The notes below the pieces were generated by a model. The model made no database searches, was not told the origin of the DNA, and worked only from the letters and a program-made list of their open reading frames with translations. Of a stretch of DNA of 64,000 bases, positions 51,535-59,322 are shown piece after piece. Position 1 is the stretch's first letter; every line of letters begins with the position of its first letter. A program made the position numbers and the translations under genes. The DNA is from Paenibacillus oralis (lineage in GTDB: Bacteria; Bacillota; Bacilli; Paenibacillales; Paenibacillaceae), in the NCBI RefSeq assembly GCF_003863965.1, contig NZ_RRCN01000001.1:6941071-7005070 (forward strand). Reading direction: 5' to 3'.

Positions 51535-52794
51535 TTACCCGCGAACCGCCAGGACGTTCTCTTCGTATTTTTTCACGTCCGCCAGCCACGCTTCTCTCAC
51601 CGGAACGCCCTGCGCAGCGCAGAAATAATCCCAGATCGCCCCGTACGGATACGATTTGAATTCTTCAACCAGCGCCAGCCGGGACGTGTAATCGCCCGCA
51701 AGCTCCAGCTCCTTCAACCGGCCGACCGGCTCCAGCATCGCCCGCAGCAGCGCTTTAAGCGTGTTCCGGGTGCCGATCACCCAAGCCGCGATATGGTTGA
51801 TGCTGCCGTCGAAGAAATCGAGCCCGATATGCGTGCGGTCCAGCAGATTGCCGCGAACAAGCTCCCGGGCGATATCCAGCAGCTCGTCGTCCATCGTGAC
51901 CACATGGTCGCTGTCCCAGCGGACCGGACGGCTGACGTGCAGCAGCAATTGATCGCCGAACAGCAGCCAGGAAGACAGCTTATTCGAAATCGTTTCGGTC
52001 GGATGGAAATGGCCGGAATCGAAGCATACCGCTTTGCCTCTCGTCAGCGCATAGCCCATATAAAACTCATGCGATCCAACCACGTAGCTTTCCGAACCGA
52101 TGCCAAACAGCTTGCTTTCGACAGCGTCGATGTTATGTTCTTCGCTGATCTCCTCGGCGAAAACCTCGTCGAGCGCTTCCTTCAGCCGCACCCGCGGCGA
52201 CAGGCGGTCGACCGGCGTATCCTTGAAACCGTCAGGAATCCAAACATTCGTCACGCACGGCTGGCCAAGCGTCTTGCCAAACGATTCGGCGATTTTGCGC
52301 GAAGCTTTGCAGTGGTCGATCCAAAACCGGCGGATTTCCGGGTCGGGATGACTGAGCGTAAACCCGTCTTTCGCTTTATCATGCGAAAAACAGGTCGGGT
52401 TGAAATCGAGGCCCAGTCCCTGCTCCTTCGCCCAGTCGACCCAACCGGTAAAATGCCGCGGCTCCAAGGCATCCAAATCTACGACTTCGTTCGTGTCGGC
52501 GTAAATGGCGTGCAGGTTCACCTTATGTTTTCCCGGAATCAAGGCGAACGCCTGCTCCAAGTCTTTTCGCAGCTCATCCGGCGTCCGCGCCCGGCCGGGA
52601 TAGCTGCCGGTGACCGCGATGCCGCCGCTCAGTTCTTTGTCTTTGTGCAAAAATCCCCGGACATCGTCCCCCTGCCAGCAATGCACGGACACTTTGATTT
52701 GGGCAAGCCGCTTAAGCGCGCCTTCGACGTCAATCCCGTGTTGTTCGTACAGCTTTTTGGCTTCGTTATAGCTGTTTGTTATGCTTTGCTCCAT
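51535..52794 (-). CDS. rhaA: L-rhamnose isomerase RhaA
   Basis: 419 residues, typical of RhaA. KVSVHCWQGDDVRGF near the start, LDFNPTCFSHDKAKDGFTLSHPD, DHCKASRKIAESFGKTLG, WIPDGFKDTPVDR and CFDSGHFHPTETI hold the metal-binding Glu, Asp and His residues of the xylose-isomerase-like fold. It converts L-rhamnose to L-rhamnulose. GAGGAGGAG precedes the ATG. It lies 21 bp behind rhaB and 48 bp ahead of rhaD. Confidence 0.97.
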   Translation of the reverse strand: MEQSITNSYNEAKKLYEQHGIDVEGALKRLAQIKVSVHCWQGDDVRGFLHKDKELSGGIAVTGSYPGRARTPDELRKDLEQAFALIPGKHKVNLHAIYADTNEVVDLDALEPRHFTGWVDWAKEQGLGLDFNPTCFSHDKAKDGFTLSHPDPEIRRFWIDHCKASRKIAESFGKTLGQPCVTNVWIPDGFKDTPVDRLSPRVRLKEALDEVFAEEISEEHNIDAVESKLFGIGSESYVVGSHEFYMGYALTRGKAVCFDSGHFHPTETISNKLSSWLLFGDQLLLHVSRPVRWDSDHVVTMDDELLDIARELVRGNLLDRTHIGLDFFDGSINHIAAWVIGTRNTLKALLRAMLEPVGRLKELELAGDYTSRLALVEEFKSYPYGAIWDYFCAAQGVPVREAWLADVKKYEENVLAVRG

Positions 52795-52815
52795 CGTTTT
52801 CTCCTCCTCTTTTTT

Positions 52816-54288
52816 TCATTGTGGATGGACCGTCGGCGCCGTAAGCGCCGCGAACCGGCTGCGCGCCTCAGCGATCGTTCCGGCATCGACCGGCTGCGGG
52901 GCATAACTGCGAACCGGAAAAGAGCGCCGGATGATTTCCCTGGCCTCGCCGATATTCCGGATAACGCCGCAGCTCACCAGCTGCACGGCCAGATTGCCCA
53001 AAGCGGTCGACTCCGCCGGCCCCGCTTCCACCGCGATCCCCAGCACGTCCGCCGTCAGCTGGCATAACAGCCCATTGTTGGCCCCGCCGCCGACGATATG
53101 CAGGGTGTTGATTTTTTTCCCGGTCAAACGTTCCAATTCTTTAATGTAAAAATCATAAGATAAGGCCAGGCTGTCAAAAATGCATCTCGCCACCTCGCCC
53201 GGCGTATCCGGAACGGGCTGCCCGGTCTCCGCGCAGTAGCGCCGGATTTCCTCCGTCATCTGCCGGGGGTTGAGGAAGCGGTCGTCGTTGCAGGAAATCA
53301 GCGAACGGAAAGGCGGAACTTCCTCGGCCAGCGTGACGAGTTCGGCAAAGCTGTACTGTTTTCCGTAATCCTTGCGGACCTCCTGGATCAGCCACATGCC
53401 CATGATGTTCTTCAAAAAGCGGTACGTCCCGTAAGCGCCCCATTCGTTCGTATAGTTCCGCTCCATCGCCTCCCGCGTGGCCAGCGGCGCATCCCGCTCG
53501 ACACCGATCAGCGACCACGTTCCGCTGCTGAGATATCCCCAGGATTCTCCGCGGGCCGGTACGCCAAGCACGGCGGAAGCCGTATCGTGCGTTGCGGCGC
53601 AAATCAGCTCGCATTCGGGAAGATCGTAAGCCTGCATCAACTCCGGCTTCAGCGGGCCAAGCGGCGTTCCCGGTTCGGTCAAAGCGGGAAACTTCGCCCG
53701 CGGCAACCCGAGCAGGGCCAGCAATTCCGGATCGTAATCCCGGGTTTGCAGGTTCAGCATGGCCGTCGTCGAAGCGTTTGTCGTTTCATGTATCCGCCGC
53801 CCCGACAGCAAATAATACAAATAGTCCGGAACAAGCAGGATCTGCCCGGCGGCCGCCAGCTCGCGGAGGTCATGAGCGTACAATTGATACAGCGTATTAA
53901 AAGAGAGGTGTTGAATTCCGGTTTTGGCGTAGATCTTGGCAAACGGCATTTGCCGGTGGACCTCGTCCACCGCCTCATTCGTACGGGGATCGCGGTAAGA
54001 GAACACGTCCCCGATCCGTTCGCCTTGGCTGTCCAGAAGCGCATAGTCCACCGCCCAGGTGTCAATGCCAAGCGTGCATTTTTCAATGCCGAGCCGTTTA
54101 GCCTCCGTCAGCCCCCGCAAAATTTCCCGGAACAGATGATCGATATCCCAGTAAAAATGTCCGTTTTTCTCCGCAAAGCCGTTGTCGAACCGGTGGATTT
54201 CCCGCAGCGTCATCAAACCGTCCTGCAGTTCTCCCGCCACAAGCCTCCCGCTGGAGGCGCCGATATCGACAGCGATATGATGATTCAT
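52816..54288 (-). CDS. rhaB: L-rhamnulokinase RhaB
   Basis: 490 residues, FGGY kinase: IAVDIGASSGRLVAGEL (phosphate 1), LGIDTWAVDYALLDSQGERIGDVFSYRDPRT, ICAATHDTASAVLGVPA, YLSSGTWSLIGVE, and LHIVGGGANNGLLCQLTADVLGIAVEAGPAESTALGN (ATP site). It phosphorylates L-rhamnulose at O1. AGGAG lies about ten bases before the ATG. It starts the rhaBAD operon and is divergent from a DeoR regulator whose gene lies 208 bp away. Confidence 0.96.
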   Translation of the reverse strand: MNHHIAVDIGASSGRLVAGELQDGLMTLREIHRFDNGFAEKNGHFYWDIDHLFREILRGLTEAKRLGIEKCTLGIDTWAVDYALLDSQGERIGDVFSYRDPRTNEAVDEVHRQMPFAKIYAKTGIQHLSFNTLYQLYAHDLRELAAAGQILLVPDYLYYLLSGRRIHETTNASTTAMLNLQTRDYDPELLALLGLPRAKFPALTEPGTPLGPLKPELMQAYDLPECELICAATHDTASAVLGVPARGESWGYLSSGTWSLIGVERDAPLATREAMERNYTNEWGAYGTYRFLKNIMGMWLIQEVRKDYGKQYSFAELVTLAEEVPPFRSLISCNDDRFLNPRQMTEEIRRYCAETGQPVPDTPGEVARCIFDSLALSYDFYIKELERLTGKKINTLHIVGGGANNGLLCQLTADVLGIAVEAGPAESTALGNLAVQLVSCGVIRNIGEAREIIRRSFPVRSYAPQPVDAGTIAEARSRFAALTAPTVHPQ

Positions 54289-54496
54289 CCCTTCAGCGCT
54301 CCTCGCTTTGAAATGTTCATTTTCATCCTACGCCCGTTTTTCTGTGTTGTCAACGAAATAAAGATTGTTTATGTTGTTTTATTTTTGTTTTTGTCTGATT
54401 TATGACATTGATAAGGTTAAGGATTACCGCTATGATGAAATGGAAGCCTAGGCCAATTGGGGCCTTGCAAAAAGAACGAATCCCGAGGTGAACGCC
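54289..54496. promoter_or_regulatory. Divergent control region, rhaB / DeoR
   Basis: 208 bp, AT-rich in the middle. TTTATTTTTGTTT at 54378-54390 recurs exactly upstream of rhaEW (61445-61457), suggesting a shared operator for one of the two DeoR regulators. GAGGTG serves the DeoR start. Confidence 0.55.
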
Positions 54497-55252
54497 ATGC
54501 TGGCGGCTGAACGAAAGCAAAAAATCATCGACCTGCTGCATCAGGACAAACGTGTGCTGGTGTCGGAATTAAGCCGGATGTTCGAGGTGACGGAAGAAAC
54601 GATCCGCCGCGATCTCGAAAAGCTGGAGAAGGAGGGGATCGTCAACCGCACCTATGGCGGCGCCATGCTGGTCCTGCACACGAACGAGGATCTTCCGTAT
54701 ACGACCCGCAATACGCTGAACGTGGAGGTCAAGCGGCAAATCGCCCTGAAAGCGATGGACCTGGTCCATGACGGCGATACGCTGATGGTTGACCCGAGCT
54801 CGACCTGTTTTGAATTTTTGAAAACCTTGCCGCCGAAAAACAACGTCACCGTCATCACCAATTCCGTCAGCGTGCTGCAGGAATTCGCCGGCTCCGGGCT
54901 GCAGGTCATCTCGACCGGCGGTTCGCTGCGCGGCCGCTCGCTGTCGCTGGTCGGGCCAACCGCCGAACAGACGGTGCAAAAATACAACGCCGACACCGCT
55001 ATCATCAGCTGCAAAGGCATGTCGCCGGAAAAGGGCGTCTCCGATTCCAACGAGCCGGAATGCGAGCTCAAGAAGCATATGCTGCGCCATGCCGGCAAAG
55101 TGATCCTGCTCGCCGACCACACCAAATTCGATAAAACCGCCTTCGTCAAGCTGGCCGATTGGGAGCAGATCGATTATTTGATCACCGATCGCCGCCCTTC
55201 TGAGGCTTGGCTGAAGCTGCTGCGGGACAAAAATATCGAGGTGCTGTACTAA
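54497..55252 (+). CDS. DeoR family transcriptional regulator
   Basis: 251 residues. The N-terminal DeoR helix-turn-helix is MLAAERKQKIIDLLHQDKRV, VSELSRMFEVTEETIRRDLEKLEKEGIVNRTYGGAML. The C-terminal phosphosugar-sensing domain has DTLMVDPSSTCFEFL, VTVITNSVSVLQEF, VISTGGSLRGRSLSLVGPTAEQ, AIISCKGMSPEKGVSDSN and LLADHTKFDKTAFVKL. DeoR proteins are usually released by a phosphorylated sugar, here perhaps rhamnulose-1-P. The ATG at 54497 has GAGGTG at a good distance. It is divergent from rhaB, and its stop codon overlaps that of lutC by three bases. Confidence 0.93.
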   Translation: MLAAERKQKIIDLLHQDKRVLVSELSRMFEVTEETIRRDLEKLEKEGIVNRTYGGAMLVLHTNEDLPYTTRNTLNVEVKRQIALKAMDLVHDGDTLMVDPSSTCFEFLKTLPPKNNVTVITNSVSVLQEFAGSGLQVISTGGSLRGRSLSLVGPTAEQTVQKYNADTAIISCKGMSPEKGVSDSNEPECELKKHMLRHAGKVILLADHTKFDKTAFVKLADWEQIDYLITDRRPSEAWLKLLRDKNIEVLY

Positions 55253-55983
55253 CCGACCAGCAGGGCAAACACAACGCCAGGGCCGTGCACGCCGATCGTC
55301 AGGTCGTTTTCGATGTCCGCGGAGCGGCTTGGCCCGGAAATGAAATGAATGCCGGCCGGCAGGGCGGAGCGTCCCGCTTCGTCAAATTCGTCCAGCACCT
55401 CGCCGAGCCGCGTCTTCATGCGGTCGACAGGGACGACGGCGATCAGCGCCGTCGGCAGCAGGCTGACCGAGCGGCCTTGATCCGGGGACGATTTGACGAC
55501 CAGGGAGCCGGTGTAAGCCACGGCGTAATCGGCCATCACGATGCCGAAATCAGCCTCCGCCGCGCGGGCGATCCACGGCTCTTCGGCAGCGGTGTTCCAC
55601 ACCGACAGCCGGGCGCCGGAAGCGGTGAGCGCTGCTTCCAACCCAAGCTCCGCCAGCGCGGGATCGTTTTGGCGCAAAATATACCGCGCCTTCATTTCCT
55701 CCGCTTTGCCGAGCATAAACGCCTTGGCCGCGTCCATATCCGCCAGCCGCACCACATGCCCCCCGGCGCTCGTGAAGTTTTCCGCAAACCGGTTAACCCG
55801 CTCCTCCGGACTCCATGCGAACTCCCGCCAATAATCCGGCGCTCCCCTAAAGGCCCGCGGCGGAGCCTCCTGCAGCCTCGGCCGCTTCAAGCGCTCCGCG
55901 ATCCGGTCCATAAACTGCTGCTGCTTGGCGCGCGAATCCGCTTCCATCTCCTTGAGCCAACGGCCATATTCCTTATCCATCAT
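55249..55983 (-). CDS. lutC: Lactate utilization protein LutC
   Basis: 244 residues, LUD domain. NRFAENFTSAGGHVVRLADM, ADFGIVMADYAVAYTGSLVVKSSPDQGRSVSLLPTALIAVV, and FISGPSRSADIENDLTIGVHGPG are the family signatures. LutC is part of the LutABC L-lactate-oxidising complex. Its start lies inside the end of lutB (11-bp overlap) with AAGG eight bases before the ATG pair. The stop codon is shared with the convergent DeoR gene (CTAA). Confidence 0.95.
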   Translation of the reverse strand: MMDKEYGRWLKEMEADSRAKQQQFMDRIAERLKRPRLQEAPPRAFRGAPDYWREFAWSPEERVNRFAENFTSAGGHVVRLADMDAAKAFMLGKAEEMKARYILRQNDPALAELGLEAALTASGARLSVWNTAAEEPWIARAAEADFGIVMADYAVAYTGSLVVKSSPDQGRSVSLLPTALIAVVPVDRMKTRLGEVLDEFDEAGRSALPAGIHFISGPSRSADIENDLTIGVHGPGVVFALLVG

Positions 55984-57601
55984 ACGTATGACCTTCTTTC
56001 TGCGCGGATGCCTGGCCGGCCGGTTGCCGGCCTGAAGGCTGCTGCCCGCCGGCCAGCCTTTGCTTCAGCGCGTCTTGGAGCCGCTCATGCGCGTTCCGGC
56101 TCGCCGCCGGCTGCGCCGCTTGGGCCGCCGCGTTCAGCTCGCGCTCCAGCCCGCCCCAGCGCTCGCGGAACGGCTGCCGCGCTAGGCTCGGAGCGACGCG
56201 GTAGCTGTTCCAGCCCGTCAGCGGGCCGATCCGCGCCGGAATTTCGCCGCCGCGCACGACGAGCTTTTGCGCTACGCGCCCGAGCTTCAGCGCCTGATGA
56301 AACCGCTTGGAGCTCGCCATCACGGCGGCGAAGCCTTTCATCCCGGCGTTCTCCAGCTTGTTTCCATAGCCACGCTCGACCTTTCGTCTGCGCAGGTAAA
56401 CAAGCATGTCATGCAGCGGGATTTTGACCGGGCAAGCTTCGTAACAAGCTCCGCACAGGCTGGAGGCCGAAGCGATGTCGTCCCATTCGGCCACATTGCG
56501 GTTGAGCGCCGGCGTCAGCACCGCCCCGATCGGGCCGCTGTACGTGCCGCCGTAAGCGTGACCGCCGATGTGGCGGTACACCGGGCAGGCGTTCAAGCAA
56601 GCGCCGCAGCGGATGCAGTTCAGCAGCTCCTGGAACTCCGGATCGCCGAGCTGCTCGGAGCGCCCGTTGTCGAGGATGATGATGTGCATCTCTTCCGGGC
56701 CGTCGCCATCGCCGGTTCGCCGCGGGCCGGTAATGCCGGACATGTAGACGGTCAGCTTTTGCCCAGTCGCCGAACGCGGCAGCAGCGTCGCCATCACTTC
56801 GAGATCGGTCCAGGACGGGATGATCCGTTCCATGCCCATAAACGTGATCTGCGTTTTCGGCACGGTCGACACCATGCGGGCGTTGCCCTCGTTTTCGAAC
56901 AGCACGATCGATCCCGTCTCAGCGATGGCGAAATTGCAGCCGGTCATGCCGATGTCCGCTTCCAGAAATTTGGCGCGCAGCTTCCGCCGGACAAAACCGG
57001 CCAGCACGGCCGTTTCGGGCGGCAGCTCCTCCCCCGCCTCGCGCGACAGCAGTTCGGCGATCTGGTAGCGATTTTTGTGGATCGCCGGGATAATGATATG
57101 CGACGGGGCCTCCCCGGCGAGCTGGATGATGTATTCGCCCAAGTCGGTTTCCACCGTCTCCACGCCTATGTTTTCCAGCGCTTTGTTAATGTGCAGTTCC
57201 TCGCTCACCATCGACTTCGATTTGACCACGGAGCCGGCGTGCTTGCGTTCGGCGATCTCCAGGGCGATGCGGACCGCTTCCTCGCCGGTCGCGGCAAAAT
57301 GGATGTGTGCGCCGTTGGCCCGGGCCTGCTCGGCAAACCGGTTCAAATAGTAGTCGAGATACGCGATCGTATGCAGGCGGATCTGCCGCCCGCGCTCCCG
57401 CCATTCCTCCCAATGGCCGTGATCCTCGGACGCTTTCTTTTTCCCGTTCCGCAGCCGTTCCGTCGTAAAACGCACCGCTTTGCGCAAAAAATCGTTGTTC
57501 AGCGCTAGCTCCGCGCGTTTTTTGACCGTGGCAGGACGGGTTTGGGCTTGAGTTTGGGCTTGAGTTTGGGTTTGGGACGCTGTTGTACTTCCCTGGCTCA
57601 T
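55973..57601 (-). CDS. lutB: Lactate utilization iron-sulfur protein LutB
   Basis: 542 residues; relatives are near 475, so there are extra residues at both ends. The LUD domain (GEEAVRIALEIAERKHAGSVVKSKSMVSEELHINKALE, SHIIIPAIHKNRYQI, GMTGCNFAIAETGSIVLFENEGNAR) is followed by two 4Fe-4S clusters: Cys329, 332, 335, 339 (CIRCGACLNACP) and Cys383, 386, 390 with CP (CGACYEACPVKIP). The N-terminus has a short QTQTQAQTQAQT repeat. The C-terminus is Ala/Gln/Gly-rich. ATG at 57601 overlaps the lutA stop codon (ATGA) and has GAGGGGG upstream; the longer frame is antisense-like and rejected. Confidence 0.95.
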   Translation of the reverse strand: MSQGSTTASQTQTQAQTQAQTRPATVKKRAELALNNDFLRKAVRFTTERLRNGKKKASEDHGHWEEWRERGRQIRLHTIAYLDYYLNRFAEQARANGAHIHFAATGEEAVRIALEIAERKHAGSVVKSKSMVSEELHINKALENIGVETVETDLGEYIIQLAGEAPSHIIIPAIHKNRYQIAELLSREAGEELPPETAVLAGFVRRKLRAKFLEADIGMTGCNFAIAETGSIVLFENEGNARMVSTVPKTQITFMGMERIIPSWTDLEVMATLLPRSATGQKLTVYMSGITGPRRTGDGDGPEEMHIIILDNGRSEQLGDPEFQELLNCIRCGACLNACPVYRHIGGHAYGGTYSGPIGAVLTPALNRNVAEWDDIASASSLCGACYEACPVKIPLHDMLVYLRRRKVERGYGNKLENAGMKGFAAVMASSKRFHQALKLGRVAQKLVVRGGEIPARIGPLTGWNSYRVAPSLARQPFRERWGGLERELNAAAQAAQPAASRNAHERLQDALKQRLAGGQQPSGRQPAGQASAQKEGHTYDG

Positions 57602-58419
57602 GTTTCGCGCACCCCCTCGTACAGCAGTTCGGCCAAATGCATGACGCGCACCGGCTGCTTGCGGTAACGCAAATTGCCGGCGATGTTCATCAGGCAGGCC
57701 ATGTCCAGCCCGGTCAGCACCTCCGCCTCCGTCTCCAACACGTGGTCGGCTTTTTCCGTCACCATCGCCCCGGAGATGCCGGCCATCTTCACCGCAAACG
57801 TCCCGCCGAAGCCGCAGCAATCCTCGGCGAACGGAAGCGGAACCAGGTCCAGTTCCCTGACGTTTTGCAGCAGCGCCATCGGTTCGTCCTTGATGCCCAG
57901 CAGCCGGCTGCCGTGACAGGAAGGATGGTACGTCACTTTATGCGGAAACACAGCGCCCAGGTCGGTGACACCCAGGACCTGCACGAGAAACTGCGTAAAC
58001 TCGTACGATTTGCTTTGCAGCTCCCGCGCCAGCTCCAGCCGGACGGGATCGTGTTCGAACAGCTTGGGATAGTGGTGGATCATCCCGATGCACGACCCCG
58101 AAGGCGCAATGACAAAGTCACTGTCCTGAAAAGCCTCCAGCAGCGTGGCCGCCGACTTCCGCGCCTCGTCCCAGTACCCGCTGTTGAACGCCGGTTGTCC
58201 GCAGCACGTCTGCTTCTCCGGGAACTCCAGCTTGACGCCAAGCCTTGCGAGCAGCCGGGCCATCGCCTCGCCGATGCGCGGGTAAACCGCGTCGCTGATG
58301 CAGGTGATAAACATCGACACCTTGATGTCCGGGGCGGCGGCCGGATCTGTCTTCACCGCTGAACTCGTTGCGATCCCCCCTGTTTCCGCACGCACTTCAT
58401 CGTCCGTTTGCATGTCCAT
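57598..58419 (-). CDS. lutA: Lactate utilization protein LutA
   Basis: 273 residues with two cysteine-rich CCG domains: SMFITCISDAVYPRIGEAM with QTCCGQPAFNSGYWDEA, and YHPSCHGSRLLGIKDEP with DCCGFGGTFAVKM. These bind iron-sulfur in the LutABC complex, which oxidises L-lactate to pyruvate. About 30 N-terminal residues (DEVRAETGGIATSSAVKTDP) exceed the common length. The ATG at 58419 has GGGAGG eight bases upstream. First gene of lutABC. Its position between rhaEW and rhaBAD suggests that it burns lactate made from lactaldehyde (inference). Confidence 0.95.
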   Translation of the reverse strand: MDMQTDDEVRAETGGIATSSAVKTDPAAAPDIKVSMFITCISDAVYPRIGEAMARLLARLGVKLEFPEKQTCCGQPAFNSGYWDEARKSAATLLEAFQDSDFVIAPSGSCIGMIHHYPKLFEHDPVRLELARELQSKSYEFTQFLVQVLGVTDLGAVFPHKVTYHPSCHGSRLLGIKDEPMALLQNVRELDLVPLPFAEDCCGFGGTFAVKMAGISGAMVTEKADHVLETEAEVLTGLDMACLMNIAGNLRYRKQPVRVMHLAELLYEGVRET

Positions 58420-58515
58420 CTTAGGCACCTCCCATGCGTTTTCTTGCTAACCGTTGTTCGCGGCAGCAACGGATGCTCCGGTCAATCCGGTCATCCGCTC
58501 AATCCGGTCATCCGC

Positions 58516-59274
58516 TCAAACCGAGATCAGCTCGATTGACCGCTGGCCAAGCTCACCCAAAACCGCTTTATCCGGCCGGTAATCGGTAATGATCGTATGC
58601 AGCCGCTCGGTCGGAGCCACATGGGCAAAAGACTGCTGCCCGAATTTGCTGGCATCGGCCAACAGCACGACCTCGTCCGCGATATCGATCATTTTCCGCT
58701 TGACCATGGCCTGCAGCTCGTTCGACTCGCTGATTCCGCGCTCTAGATGGAATCCTTTGCATGACAAAAACAGTTTGTCGACGTGATACGCGTCCAGCGA
58801 ACGCTCGGCGAGCGGCCCCACCCAGGACATCGAACGCCGCGCCATCTGCCCGCCCGTGGAAATGACCTCGATCTGCTCCTTGTTCCCGAGCTCGGCGGCG
58901 ACCTTTAGCGAATTGGTCAGCACAGTCAGCGGCATATCCGGCAAATCGGCCGCCATATACCAGGCCGTCGTGCTCGCATCGAGCAAAATCCGGTCCCGGG
59001 GCTGAATCCGTTTCACCGCTTCGCGGGCGATCCTTTTTTTCTCCTCCGCCTGCATGACCTCGCGTTCGAAGTAAGGCGTTTCCGGCTGATGGTCACGCAC
59101 GCTAACCGCGCCGCCGTGGGAGCGGAGCAGTCGCCCCGCGTTTTCCAGCCGGTCCAGATCCCGCCGGATCGTCTCCTCGGTCACCTGGCACAGCTCGCTC
59201 AGCTCCGACACGCGTATGCTGCCGCGTTCGTTGACGAGGCGGACGATTTTTTCATATCTCTCCGCAGCTAACAT
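58516..59274 (-). CDS. DeoR family transcriptional regulator (second)
   Basis: 252 residues. The helix-turn-helix is MLAAERYEKIVRLVNERGSI, VSELSELCQVTEETIRRDLDRLENAGRLLRSHGGAV. The sensor domain is RILLDASTTAWYMAADLPD, VLTNSLKVAAEL, VISTGGQMARRSMSWVGPLAERS, LFLSCKGFHLERGISESNE and LLADASKFGQQSFAHV. AGGAGG lies six bases before the ATG. It sits between rhaEW and lutA on the same strand and is a paralogue of the regulator beside rhaB; the two may split control of rha and lut genes. Confidence 0.93.
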   Translation of the reverse strand: MLAAERYEKIVRLVNERGSIRVSELSELCQVTEETIRRDLDRLENAGRLLRSHGGAVSVRDHQPETPYFEREVMQAEEKKRIAREAVKRIQPRDRILLDASTTAWYMAADLPDMPLTVLTNSLKVAAELGNKEQIEVISTGGQMARRSMSWVGPLAERSLDAYHVDKLFLSCKGFHLERGISESNELQAMVKRKMIDIADEVVLLADASKFGQQSFAHVAPTERLHTIITDYRPDKAVLGELGQRSIELISV

Positions 59275-59322
59275 CTGTATCCTCCTGCCCTGTCTTTTCT
59301 GGTCTTCATATTAGCGAACAAA

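Noticed and set aside
56267..57508. 413-codon plus-strand frame
   Set aside because: Antisense to lutB with intact iron-sulfur motifs.
57602..57820. N-terminal extension of LutB
   Set aside because: This part is the lutA 3' end read in another frame; the Arg/Gly-rich sequence does not fit the family.
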